Source: Delphinus delphis
Taxonomy: Eukaryota; Chordata; Mammalia; Artiodactyla; Delphinidae
DNA: 64,000 nucleotides
Assembly (NCBI RefSeq): GCF_949987515.2
Contig: NW_027192651.1
Span: 1 to 64,000, forward strand
Reading direction: 5' to 3'
The position numbers and the translations under genes were made by a program. This document shows positions 35,300-47,937 of the stretch, piece after piece. The notes under the pieces are model-generated. The model did not search any database. It saw nothing but the letters and a program-made list of their open reading frames with translations, and had not been told where the DNA came from. Positions within the stretch are counted from its first letter, which is position 1; every line of letters begins with the position of its first letter.

Positions 35300-36878
35300 A
35301 GTATCTTAAAACCTATGGATTGCTATGTCTCCAAAAGAGAATCAAGCGTGTGTACAGGGGCATAAACGCAGCAGTGATAGGATTGGAGAGGTTCGGTGAG
35401 CAAATGAAGACCCTTTGAAGTCATATTGCATGGTACCCATTCCACGGGTTTCAACTACCCAGGTTTAAGGTATTCTTCCTTCAGCTAAAACATGCATGTG
35501 GAACCTAGAGTATGATCAACCATGTGATCGGGAGACGTGTTCAAATATGTCTCAGTTTTCGTACCGTGGGACTCTGGTGCAACATTCCAGATGCTTTACT
35601 AACACTCTCCCGAATTGGAGAGTAAGTCCCTTTAACCTCCTGTTTGGCCCAGTTTGCAATTTCTGCGGAAGATGAACAGGAATAACGAGAACCAATGAGA
35701 GACTAGCTGGAGGTGTCTGGACGGGCAAATTTAACTCTCATTTCCCACCAGGAAGAGGAATTAACCAAAGGCTCAGCGTGCCGTGCCGGAACCAGATTAG
35801 GGCCTGAAGCCATCCTGCGGTGTTGCGGCCAGCTCACAAGAAAGCGAGTTGAAGAAAGGAGCTCAGGGGCACTGTAATTCACAAACCTGCAGAGTTATAA
35901 ATGACAGCTATCGTCCAAAAATAGACTGAAGTAAGGCTGCCAAGAGGACTTGAAAGCGGGGCAGAATTGCAGGAAACCGATTTCAGGAGGTAGACTGGAA
36001 TTGCATTGAAAGCATAGGAAAAGAGGCAGAACGTCCACAATGATGCACTTGGCCAAAAAGGGCGTATGCGTTTTTTCCTGAATGTATTCAGGAAAAAACG
36101 CATACGCACTTTTTGGCCAACCAAGCAAGCTTGCAAAGGAAATCTGCACTACAATGAAGTCTCACTTCCCCCTGGTCAAAAGGGCCATCTGAAAAAAGTG
36201 TAAAATCCAGAAAGGCAGGACAGGCCATGGAGAACTGGGAGCCTTGTTATGCGATGGGCGGGATGTAAATTGCCAACAACCACTCGGGAGAAGTGTATGG
36301 TGTTTCCTGAAACATCTAAAAAACAAAGCAACAGAACCTAGGGCACTTCCACTTATGGTCCTATAGCTTAGGTAAATTAAAATCAAAAAGACACAGCCAC
36401 CCCAAAGTTTGGAACGGCTCTGTTTACAAGAACCTCGTTTACAGTACAAGTTCAACATCGCAGAAAGTGAAAAATGGATAAAGAAGTTGTGGTATTTACT
36501 TACAAAGCAATATCACTCAGCAATGAAATCTGTGTCATCAGGCCCTTAGCAGCACAATGAGTGGATTCAGGTATGATGATTCTAACTGAAATAAGTCACA
36601 CAGAAAAAGAAACATCATAAGATATCAGTAATACACGGAATGTAAACTTGGCTACACAGGAACTGAATTACAGAACAGAACAGGGTCTCAAATTTAGAAA
36701 ACCAACTTATGCTTGCTTAAGGGTAAAGGTGAGTTGGGGTGCTGCATAAAACCAGAGATTGAAATGAGCACAGATAAAGTTCCTTAAGCCAAATATGGAA
36801 TAGACAAGAGCTACTCCTTGCTCAACGAAATGGACTCAACACCGCATATTAAACGCCTAAGAATGTACCTGACTAGTA
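35300..36878 (+). repeat. Satellite monomer S17 (short form, 1,579 bp)
   Basis: One T is lost in TTATGCGATGGG (near 36246), which by chance lengthens a reverse-strand open frame to 98 codons; this is not a gene. The palindrome at 36049-36120 has two mismatches (GAATG centre, GCAC right arm). Its content corresponds to S11/S14. Confidence 0.93.
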
Positions 36879-38457
36879 AGTATCTTAAAACCTATGGATT
36901 GCTATGTCTCCGAAAGACAATCAAGCATGTGTACAGGGGCATAAACGCAGCAGTGATAGGATTGGAGAGGTTCGGTGAGCAAATGAAGACCCTTTGAAGT
37001 CATATTGCATGGTACCCATTCCACGTGTCTCAACTCTCCAGGTTTAAGGTATTCTTCCTTCAGCTAAAACATGCATGTGGAACCCAAGTATGATCAACCA
37101 TGTGAACGGGAGACGTGTTCAAATATGTCTCAGTTTTCCTCCCCTGGTACTCGGGTGCAACATTCCAGACGCTTTACTAACACTCTCCCCACTTGGAGAG
37201 TCAGCGCCTTTAACCTCCTGTTTGGCCCAGTTTGCAATTTCTGCGGAAGATGAACAGGAATAGCGAGAACCAATGAGAGGCTAGCTGGAGGTGTCTGGAC
37301 GGGCAAATTTAACTCTCATTTCCCACCAGGAAGAGGAAATAACCAAAGGCTCAGCGTGCCGTACCGGAACCAGATTAGCGCCTGAAGCCATCCTGCGGTG
37401 TTGCGGCCAGCTCAAAAGAAAGCGAGTTGAAGAAAGGAGCTCAGGGGCACTGTAATTCACACACCTGCAGAGTTATAAATGACAGCTATCGTCCAAAAAT
37501 AGACTGAAGTAAGGCTGCCAAGAGGACTTGAAAGCGGGGCAGAATTGCAGGAAACCGATTTCAGGAGGTAGACTGGAATTGCATTGAAAGCATAGGAAAA
37601 GAGGCAGAACGTCCACAATGATGCACTTGGCCAAAAAGGGCGTATGCGTTTTTTCCTGAATATATTCAGGAAAAAACGCATACGCCCTTTTTGGCCAACC
37701 AAGCAAGCTTGCAAAGGAAATCTGCACTACAATGAAGTCTCACTTCCCCCCGGTCAAAAGGGCCATCTGAAAAAAGTGTAAAATCCAGAAAGGCAGGACA
37801 GGCCATGGAGAACTGGGAGCCTTGTTATGCTGATGGGCGGGATGTAAATTGCCAACAGACCCTCGGGAGAAGTGTATGGTGTTTCCTAAAACATCTAAAA
37901 AACAAAGCAACAGAGCCTAGGGCACTTCCACTTATGGTCCTATAGCTTAGGGAAATTAAAATCAAAAAGACACAGCCACCCCAAAGTTTGGGACGCCTCC
38001 GTATACAAGAACCTCGTTTACCGTACAAGTTCAATATCACAGAAAGTGAAAAATGGATTAAGAACTTGTGGTACTTACGTACAATGCAGTATCACTCAGC
38101 AATGAAATCTATGTCATCAGGCCCGCAGCAGCATAATGAGTGGATTCAGGTACGATGATTCTAACTGAAATAAGTCACACAGAAAAAGAAACATCATAAG
38201 ATATCACTAATACACGGAATGTAAACTTGGCTACACAGGAACTGCATTCCAAAACAGAACAGGGTCTCAAATTTAGAAAACCAACTTATGCTTGCTTAAG
38301 GGGAAAGGTGAGTTGGGGTGCTGCATAAAAGCAGAGATTGAAATGAGCACAGATAAAGTTCCTTAAGCCAAATATGGAATAGAAAAGAGCTACTCCTTGC
38401 TCAACGAAATGGACTCAAAACCCCATATTAAACGCCTAAGAATGTACCTGACTAGTA
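36879..38457 (+). repeat. Satellite monomer S18 (short form, 1,579 bp)
   Basis: Perfect palindrome 37627-37698. Carries AACCCAAGTATG and CACACACCTGCAG like S9; CCCGCAGCAGC near 38121 is shared with S19. Confidence 0.93.
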
Positions 38458-40037
38458 AGTATCTTAAAACCTATGGATTGCTATGTCTCCAAAAGAGAAT
38501 CAAGCGTGTGTACAGGGGCATAAACGCAGCAGTGATAGGATTGGAGAGGTTCGGTGAGCAAATGAAGACTCTTTGAAGTCGTATTGCATGGTACCCATTA
38601 CACGGGTCTCAACTCTCCAGGTTTAAGGTATTCTTCCTTCAGCTAAAACATGCATGTGGAACCCAGAGTATGATCAACCATGTGAACGGGAGACGTGTTC
38701 AAATATGTCTCAGTTTTCCTCCCCTGGTACTCGGGTGCAACATTCCAGATGCTTTACTAACACTCTCCCGACTTGGAGAGTCAGTCCCTTTAACCTCCTG
38801 TTTGGCCCAGTTTGCAATTTCTGCGGAAGATGAACAGGAATAGCGAGAACCAATGAGAGACTAGCTGGAGGTGTCTGGACGGGCAAATTTAACTCTCATT
38901 TCCCACCAGGAAGAGGAATTAACCAAAGGCTCAGCGTGCCGTGCCGGAACCAGATTAGGGCCTGAAGCCATCCTGCGGTGTTGCGGCCAGCTCACAAGAA
39001 AGTGAGTTGAAGAAAGGAGCTCAGGGGCACTGTAATTCACAAACCTGCAGAGTTATAAATGACAGCTATCGTCCAAAAATAGACTGAAGTAAGGCTGCCA
39101 AGAGGACTTGAAAGTGGGGCAGAATTGCAGGAAATCGATTTCAGGAGGTAGACTGGAATTGCATTGAAAGCATAGGAAAAGAGGCAGAACGTCCACAATG
39201 ATGCACTTGGCCAAAAAGGGCGTATGCGTTTTTTCCTGAATATATTCAGGAAAAAACGCATACGCCCTTTTTGGCCAACCAAGCAAGCTTGCAAAGGAAA
39301 TCTGCACTACAATGAAGTCTCACTTCCCCCCGGTCAAAAGGGCCATCTGAAAAAAGTGTAAAATCCAGAAAGGCAGGACAGGCCATTGAGAACTGGGAAC
39401 CTTGTTATGCTGATGGGCGGGATGTAAATTGCCAACAGACACTTGGGAGAAGTGTATGGTGTTTCCTAAAACATCTAAAAAACAAAGCAACAGAGCCTAG
39501 GGCACTTCCACTTATGGTCCTATAGCTTAGGGAAATTAAAATAAAAAAGACACAGCCACCCCAAAGTTTGGGACGCCTCCGTTTACAAGAACCTCGTTTA
39601 CCGTACAAGTTCAATATCACAGAAAGTGAAAAATGGATAAAGAACTTGTGGTACTTACATACAATGCAGTATCACTCAGCAATGAAATCTATGTCATCAG
39701 GCCCGCAGCAGCATAATGAGTGGATTCAGGTACGATGATTCTAACTGAAATAAGTCACACAGAAAAAGAAACATCATAAGATATCACTAATACACGGAAT
39801 GTAAACTTGGCTACACAGGAACTGCATTCCAAAACAGAAGAGGGTCTCAAATTTAGAAAACCAACTTATGCTTGCTTAAGGGGAAAGGTGAGTTGGGGTG
39901 CTGCATAAAACCAGAGATTGAAATGAGCACAGATAAAGTTCCTTAAGCCAAATATGGAATAGACAAGAGCTACTCCTTGCTCAATGAAATGGACTCAACA
40001 CCGCATATTAAACGCCTAAGAATGTACCTGACTAGTA
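38458..40037 (+). repeat. Satellite monomer S19 (short form)
   Basis: Perfect palindrome 39207-39278. Private changes are GGAAATCGATTTC near 39131 and GGCCATTGAG near 39381. AAAATAAAAAAGAC is shared with S23. Confidence 0.93.
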
Positions 40038-41617
40038 AGTATCTTAAAACCTATGGATTGCTATGTCTCCGAAGGGGAATCAAGCATGTGTACAGGGGCA
40101 TAAACGCAGCAGTGATAGGATTGGAGAGGTTCGGTGAGCAAATGAAGACCCTTTGAAGTCATATTGCATGGTACCCATTACACGGGTCTCAACTCTCCAG
40201 GTTTAAGGTATTCTTCCTTCAGCTAAAACATGCATGTGGAACCCAGAGTATGATCAACCATGTGAACGGGAGACGTGTTCAAATATGTCTCAGTTTTCCT
40301 CCCCTGGTACTCGGGTGCAACATTCCAGACGCTTTACTAACACTCTCCCGACTTGGAGAGTCAGTCCCTTTAACCTCCTGTTTGGCCCAGTTTGCAATTT
40401 CTGCGGAAGATGAACAGGAATAGCGAGAACCAATGAGAGGCTAGCTGGAGGTGTCTGGACGGGCAAATTTAACTCTCATTTCCCACCAGGAAGTGGAATT
40501 AACCAAAGGCTCAGCGTGCCGTGCCGGAACCAGATTAGGGCCTGAAGCCATCCTGCGGTGTTGCGGCCAGCTCACAAGAAAGCGAGTTGAAGAAAGGAGC
40601 TCAGGGGCACTGTAATTCACAAACCTGCAGAGTTATAAATGACAGCTATCGTCCAAAAATAGACTGAAGTAAGGCTGCCAAGAGGACTTGAAAGCGGGGC
40701 AGAATTGCAGGAAACCGATTTCAGGAGGTAGACTGGAATTGCATTGAAAGCATAGGAAAAGAGGCAGAACGTCCACAATGATGCACTTGGCCAAAAAGGG
40801 CGTATGCGTTTTTTCCTGAATATATTCAGGAAAAAACGCATACGCCCTTTTTGGCCAACCAAGCAAGCTTGCAAAGGAAATCTGCACTACAATGAAGTCT
40901 CACTTCCCCCCGGTCAAAAGGGCCATCTGAAAAAAGTGTAAAATCCAGAAAGGCAGGACAGGCCGTGGAGAACTGGGAGCCTTGTTATGCTGATGGGCGG
41001 GATGTAAATTGCCAACAGACACTCGGGAGAAGTGTATGGTGTTTCCTGAAACATCTAAAAAACAAAGCAACAGAGCCTAGGGCACTTCCACTTATGGTCC
41101 TATAGCTTAGGGAAATTAAAATCAAAAAGACACAGCCACCCCAAAGTTTGGGACGCCTCCGTTTACAAGAACCCCGTTTACCGTACAAGTTCAATATCAC
41201 AGAAAGTGAAAAATGGATAAAGAACTTGTGGTACTTACGTACAATGCAGTATCACTCAGCAATGAAATCTATGTCATCAGGCCCGTAGCAGCATAAAGAG
41301 TGGATTCAGGTACGATGATTCTAACTGAAATAAGTCACACAGAAAAAGAAACATCATAAGATATCACTAATACACGGAATGTAAACTTGGCTACACAGGA
41401 ACTGCATTCCAAAACAGAACAGGGTCTCAAATTTAGAAAACCAACTTATGCTTGCTTAAGGGTAAAGGTGAGTTGGGGTGCTGCATAAAACCAGAGATTG
41501 AAATGAGCACAGATAAAGTTCCTTAAGCCAAATATGGAATAGACAAGAGCTACTCCTTGCTCAACGAAATGGACTCAAAACCCCATATTAAACGCCTAAG
41601 AATGTACCTGACTAGTA
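40038..41617 (+). repeat. Satellite monomer S20 (short form)
   Basis: Perfect palindrome 40787-40858. Its second half carries GGCCGTGGAG (40962), ACCCCGTTTACC and GCATAAAGAGTGG, all shared only with S21. It is the source or product of a one-unit duplication. Confidence 0.93.
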
Positions 41618-44052
41618 AGTATCTTAAAACCTATGGATTGCTATGTCTCCAAAAGAGAATCAAGCGTGTGTACAGCGGCATAAATGCAGCAGTGATAGGA
41701 TTGGAGAGGTTCGGTGAGCAAATGAAGACCCTTTGAAGTCATATTGCATGGTACCCATTACACGGGTCTCAACTCTCCAGGTTTAAGGTATTCTTCCTTC
41801 AGCTAAAACATGCATGTGGAACCCAGAGTATGATCAACCATGTGAACGGGAGACGTGTTCAAATATGTCTCAGTTTTCCTCCCCTGGTACTCGGGTGCAA
41901 CATTCCAGACGCTTTACTAACACTCTCCCCACGTGGAGAGTCAGCACCTTTAACCTCCTGTTTGGCCCAGTTTGCAATTTCTGCGGAAGATGAACAGGAA
42001 TAGCGAGAACCAATGAGAGGCTAGCTGGAGGTGTCTGGACGGGCAAATTTAACTCTCATTTCCCACCAGGAAGAGGAATTAACCAAAGGCTCAGCATGCC
42101 GGGCCGGAACCAGATTAGGGCCTGAAGCCATCCTGCGGTGTTGCGGCCAGGTCACAAGAAAGCGAGTTGAAGAAAGGAGCTCAGGGGCACTGTAATTCAC
42201 AAACCTGCAGAGTTATAAATGACAGCTATCGTCCAAAAATAGACTGAAATAAGGCTGCCAAGAGGACTTGAAAGCAGGGCAGAATTGCAGGAAACCGATT
42301 TCAGGAGGTAGACTGGAATTGCATTGAAAGCATAGGAAAAGAGGCAGAACGTCCACAATGATGCACTTGGCCAAAAAGGGCATATGCGTTTTTTCCTGAA
42401 TATATTCAGGAAAAAACGCATACGCCCTTTTTGGCCAACCAAGCAAGCTTGCAAAGGAAATCTGCACTATAATGAAGTCTCACTTCCCCCCGGTCAAAAG
42501 GGCCATCTGAAAAAAGTGTAAAATCCAGAAAGGCAGGACAGGCCGTGGAGAACTGGGAGCCTTGTTATGCTGATGGGCGGGATGTAAATTGCCAACAGAC
42601 ACTCGGGAGAAGTGTATGGTGTTTCCTGAAACATCTAAAAAACAAAGCAACAGAGCCTAGGGCACTTCCACTTATGGTCCTATAGCTTAGGGAAATTAAA
42701 ATCAAAAAGACACAGCCACCCCAAAGTTTGGGACGCCTCCGTTTACAAGAACCCCGTTTACCGTACAAGTTCAATATCACAGAAAGTGAAAAATGGATAA
42801 AGAACTTGTGGTACTTACGTACAATGCAGTATCACTCAGCAATGAAATCTATGTCATCAGGCCCGTAGCAGCATAAAGAGTGGATTCAGGTACGATGATT
42901 CTAACTGAAATAAGTCACACAGAAAAAGAAACATCATAAGATATCACTAATACACGGAATGTAAACTTGGCTACACAGGAACTGCATTCCAAAACAGAAC
43001 AGGGTCTCAAATTTAGAAAACCAACTTATGCTTGCTTAAGGGTAAAGGTGAGTTGGGGTGCTGCATAAAACCAGAGATTGAAATGAGCACAGATAAAGTT
43101 CCTTAAGCCAAATATGGAATAGACAAGAGCTACTCCTTGCTCAACGAAATGGACTCAAAACCCCATATTAAACGCCTAAGAATGTACCTGACTAGTAAGT
43201 ATCTTAAAACCTATGGATTGCTATGTCTCCAAAAGAGAATCAAGCGTGTGTACAGCGGCATAAATGCAGCAGTGATAGGATTGGAGAGGTTCGGTGAGCA
43301 AATGAAGACCCTTTGAAGTCATATTGCATGGTACCCATTACACGGGTCTCAACTCTCCAGGTTTAAGGTATTCTTCCTTCAGCTAAAACATGCATGTGGA
43401 ACCCAGAGTATGATCAACCATGTGAACGGGAGACGTGTTCAAATATGTCTCAGTTTTCCTCCCCTGGTACTCGGGTGCAACATTCCAGACGCTTTACTAA
43501 CACTCTCCCCACGTGGAGAGTCAGCACCTTTAACCTCCTGTTTGGCCCAGTTTGCAATTTCTGCGGAAGATGAACAGGAATAGCGAGAACCAATGAGAGG
43601 CTAGCTGGAGGTGTCTGGACGGGCAAATTTAACTCTCATTTCCCACCAGGAAGAGGAATTAACCAAAGGCTCAGCATGCCGGGCCGGAACCAGATTAGGG
43701 CCTGAAGCCATCCTGCGGTGTTGCGGCCAGGTCACAAGAAAGCGAGTTGAAGAAAGGAGCTCAGGGGCACTGTAATTCACAAACCTGCAGAGTTATAAAT
43801 GACAGCTATCGTCCAAAAATAGACTGAAATAAGGCTGCCAAGAGGACTTGAAAGCAGGGCAGAATTGCAGGAAACCGATTTCAGGAGGTAGACTGGAATT
43901 GCATTGAAAGCATAGGAAAAGAGGCAGAACGTCCACAATGATGCACTTGGCCAAAAAGGGCATATGCGTTTTTTCCTGAATATATTCAGGAAAAAACGCA
44001 TACGCCCTTTTTGGCCAACCAAGCAAGCTTGCCAAGGAAATCTGCACTATAA
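40963..44052 (+). repeat. Very recent one-unit duplication (S20-S22)
   Basis: The segment from GGCCGTGGAG (40962) to CACTATAATG (42465) recurs 1,580 bp later (42542 to 44045) with all private variants kept. I noticed one difference (GCTTGCAAAGG / GCTTGCCAAGG). It is the youngest duplication I can see in the array, together with S25/S26. Confidence 0.82.
41618..43197 (+). repeat. Satellite monomer S21 (recent duplicate)
   Basis: Second half as S20, first half as S22: TACAGCGGCATAAATGC, CCACGTGGAGAG, GACTGAAATAAGG. The palindrome at 42367-42438 has the left-arm change GGGCATATGCG, also in S22. Confidence 0.93.
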
Positions 44053-44777
44053 TGAAGTCTCACTTCCCCCCGGTCAAAAGGGCCATCTGAAAAAAGTGTA
44101 AAATCCAGAAAGGCAGGACAGGCCATGGAGAACTGGGAGCCTTGTTATGCTGATGGGCGGGATTTAAATTGCCAACAACCACTCGGGAGAAGTGTATGGT
44201 GTTTCCTGAAACATCTAAAAAACAAAGCAACAGAACCTCGGGCACTTCCACTTATGGTCCTATAGCTTAGGGAAATTAAAATCAAAAAGACACAGCCACC
44301 CCAAAGTTTGAAACGGCTCTGTTTACAAGAACCTCGTTTACAGTACAAGTTCAACATCGCAGAAAGTGAAAAATGGATAAAGAAGTTGTGGTATTTACTT
44401 ACAAAGCAATATCACTCAGCAATGAAATCTGTGTCATCAGGCCCTTAGCAGCACAATGAGTGGATTCAGGTATGATGATTCTAACTGAAATAAGTCCCAC
44501 AGAAAAAGTGACATCATAAGATATCAGTAATACACGGAATGTAAACTTGGCTACACAGGAACTAAATTACAGAACAGAACACGGTCTCAAATTTAGAAAA
44601 CCAACTTATGCTTGCTTAAGGGTAAAGGTGAGTTGGGGTGCTGCATAAAACCAGAGATTGAAATGAGCACAGATAAAGTTCCTTAAGTAAAATATGGAAT
44701 AGACTAGAGCTACTCCTTGCTCAACGAAATGGACTCAACACCGCATATTAAACGCCTAAGAATGTACCTGACTAGTA
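43198..44777 (+). repeat. Satellite monomer S22 (recent duplicate)
   Basis: The first half is nearly identical to S21; the difference I noticed is GCTTGCCAAGG (44028) against GCTTGCAAAGG. Palindrome 43947-44018 with the shared GGGCATATGCG change. The second half is of another type (TTGAAACGGCTC, CCTTAAGTAAAATATGG as in S5). Confidence 0.93.
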
Positions 44778-46357
44778 AGTATCTTAAAACCTATGGATTG
44801 CTATGTCTCCGAAAGAGAATCAAGCATGTGTACAGGGGCATAAACGCAGCAGTGATAGGATTGGAGAGGTTCGGTGAGCAAATGAAGACCCTTTGAAGTC
44901 ATATTGCATGGTACCCATTACACGGGTCTTAACTCTCCAGGTTTAAGGTATTCTTCCTTCAGCTAAAACATGCATGTGGAACCTAGAGTATGATCAACCA
45001 TGTGATCGGGAGACGTGTTCAAATATGTCTCAGTTTTCGTACCCTGGTACTCGGGTGTAACATTCCAGACGCTTTACTAACACTCTCCCCACTTGGAGAG
45101 TCAGTCCCTTTAACCTCCTGTTTGGCCCAGTTTGCAATTTCTTCGGAAGATGAACAGGAATAGCGAGAACCAATGAGAGACTAGCTGGAGGTGTCTGGAC
45201 GGGCAAATTTAACTCTCATTTCCCACCAGGAAGAGGAATTAACCAAAGGCTCAGCGTGCCGTACCGGAACTAGATTAGGGCCGGAAGCCATCCTGCGGTG
45301 TTGCGGCCAGGTCACAAGAAAGCGAGTTGAAGAAAGGAGCTGAGGGGCACTGTAATTCACAAACGTGCAGAGTTATAAATGACAGCTATCGTCCAAAAAT
45401 AGACTGAAGTAAGGCTGCCAAGAGGACTTGAAAGCGGGGCAGAATTGCAGGAAACCGATTTCAGGAGGTAGACTGGAATTGCATTGAAAGCATAGGAAAA
45501 GAGGCAGAACGTCCACAATGATGCACTTGGCCAAAAAGGGCGTATGCGTTTTTTCCTGAATATATTCAGGAAAAAACGCATACGCCCTTTTTGGCCAACC
45601 AAGCAAGCTTGCAAAGGAAATCTGCACTACAATGAAGTTTCACTTCCCCCCGGTCAAAAGGGCCATCTGAAAAAAGTGTAAAATCCAGAAAGGCAGGACA
45701 GGCCATGGAGAACTGGGAGCCTTGTTATGCTGATGGGCGGGATGTAAATTGCCAACAGACACTCGGGAGAAGTGTATGGTGTTTCCTGAAACATCTAAAA
45801 AACAAAGCAACAGAGCCTAGGGCACTTCCACTTATGGTCCTATAGCTTAGGGAAATTAAAATAAAAAAGACACAGCCACCCCAAAGTTTGGGACGCCTCC
45901 GTTTACAAGAACCTCGCTTACCGTACAAGTTCAATATCACAGAAAGTGAAAAATGGATAAAGAACTTGTGGTACTTACGTACAATGCAGTATCACTCAGC
46001 AATGAAATCTATGTCATCAGGCCCGTAGCAGCATAATGAGTGGATTCAGGTACGATGATTCTAACTGAAATAAGTCACACAGAAAAAGAAACATCATAAG
46101 ATATCACTAATACACGGAATGTAAACTTGGCTACACAGGAACTGCATTCCAAAACAGAACAGGGTCTCAAATTTAGAAAACCAACTTATGCTTGCTTAAG
46201 GGGAAAGGTGAGTTGGGGTGCTGCATAAAACCAGAGATTGAAATGAGCACAGATAAAGTTCCTTAAGCCAAATATGGAATAGACAAGAGCTACTCCTTGC
46301 TCAACGAAATGGACTCAAAACCCCATATTAAACGCCTAAGAATGTACCTGACTAGTA
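44778..46357 (+). repeat. Satellite monomer S23 (short form)
   Basis: Perfect palindrome 45527-45598. Carries AAACGTGCAG (S6/S7 family). Private changes include CTCGGGTGTAAC, GGCCGGAAGCC and GGAGCTGAGGGG. Confidence 0.93.
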
Positions 46358-47937
46358 AGTATCTTAAAACCTATGGATTGCTATGTCTCCGAAAGAGAAT
46401 CAAGCATGTGTACAGGGGCATAAACGCAGCAGTGATAGGATTGGAGAGGTTCGGTGAGCAAATGAAGACCCTTTGAAGTCATATTGCATGGTACCCATTC
46501 CACGGGTTTCAACTACCCAGGTTTAAGGTATTCTTCCTTCAGCTAAAACATGCATGTGGAACCTAGAGTATGATCAACCATGTGATCGGGAGACGTGTTC
46601 AAATATGTCTCAGTTTTCCTCCCCTGGTACTCGGGTGCAACATTCCAGACGCTTTACTAACACTCTCCCCACTTGGAGAGTCAGTCCCTTTAACCTCCTG
46701 TTTGGCCCAGTTTGCAATTTCTGCGGAAGATGAACAGGAATAGTGAGAACCAATGAGAGGCTAGCTGGAGGTGTCTGGACGGGCAAATTTAACTCTCATT
46801 TCCCACCAGGAAGAGGAATTAATCAAAGGCTCAGCATGCCGGGCCGGAACAAGATTAGGGCCTGAAGCCATCCTGCGGTGTTGCGGCCAGGTCACAAGAA
46901 AGCGAGTTGAAGAAAGGAGCTCAGGGGCACTGTAACTCACAAACCTGCAGAGTTATAAATGACAGCTATCGTCCAAAAATAGATTGAAGTAAGGCTGCCA
47001 AGAGGACTTGAAAGCGGGGCAGAATTGCAGGAAACCGATTTCAGGAGGTAGACTGGAATTGCATTGAAAGCATAGGAAAAGAGGCAGAACGTCCACAATG
47101 ATGCACTTGGCCAAAAAGGGCGTATGCGTTTTTTCCTGAATATATTCAGGAAAAAACGCATACGCCCTTTTTGGCCAACCAAGCAAGCTTGCAAAGGAAA
47201 TCTGCACTACAATGAAGTCTCACTTCCCCCCGGTCAAAAGGGCCATCTGAAAAAAGTGTAAAATCCAGAAAGGCAGGACAGGCCATGGAGAACTGGGAGC
47301 CTTGTTATGCTGATGGGCGGGATGTAAATTGCCAACAGACACTCGGGAGAAGTGTATGGTGTTTCCTGAAACATCTAAAAAACAAAGCAACAGAGCCTAG
47401 GGCACTTCCACTTATGGTCCTATAGCTTAGGGAAATTAAAATCAAAAAGACACAGCCACCCCAAAGTTTGGAACGGCTCTGTTTACAAGAACCTCGTTTA
47501 CCGTACAAGTTCAACATCGCAGAAAGTGAAAAATGGATAAAGAACTTGTGGTACTTACGTACAATGCAGTATCACTCAGCAATGAAATCTATGTCATCAG
47601 GCCCATAGCAGCATAATGAGTGGATTCAGGTACGATGATTCTAACTGAAATAAGTCACACAGAAAAAGAAACATCATAAGATATCAGTAATACACGGAAT
47701 GTAAACTTGGCTACACAGGAACTGAATTACAGAACAGAACAGGGTCTCAAATTTAGAAACCCAACTTATGCTTGCTTAAGGGTAAAGGTGAGTTGGGGTG
47801 CTGCATAAAACCAGAGATTGAAATGAGCACAGATAAAGTTCCTTAAGCCAAATATGGAATAGACAAGAGCTACTCCTTGCTCAACGAAATGGACTCAACA
47901 CCGCATATTAAACGCCTAAGAATGTACCTGACTGGTA
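46358..47937 (+). repeat. Satellite monomer S24 (start of second large repeat)
   Basis: It begins exactly 46,357 bp after S1. Its second half matches S1 (CCCATAGCAG, TTTAGAAACCCAAC, CTGACTGGTAAG), while the first half does not, so the left edge of the visible large duplication falls inside this unit. Perfect palindrome 47107-47178. Confidence 0.92.
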
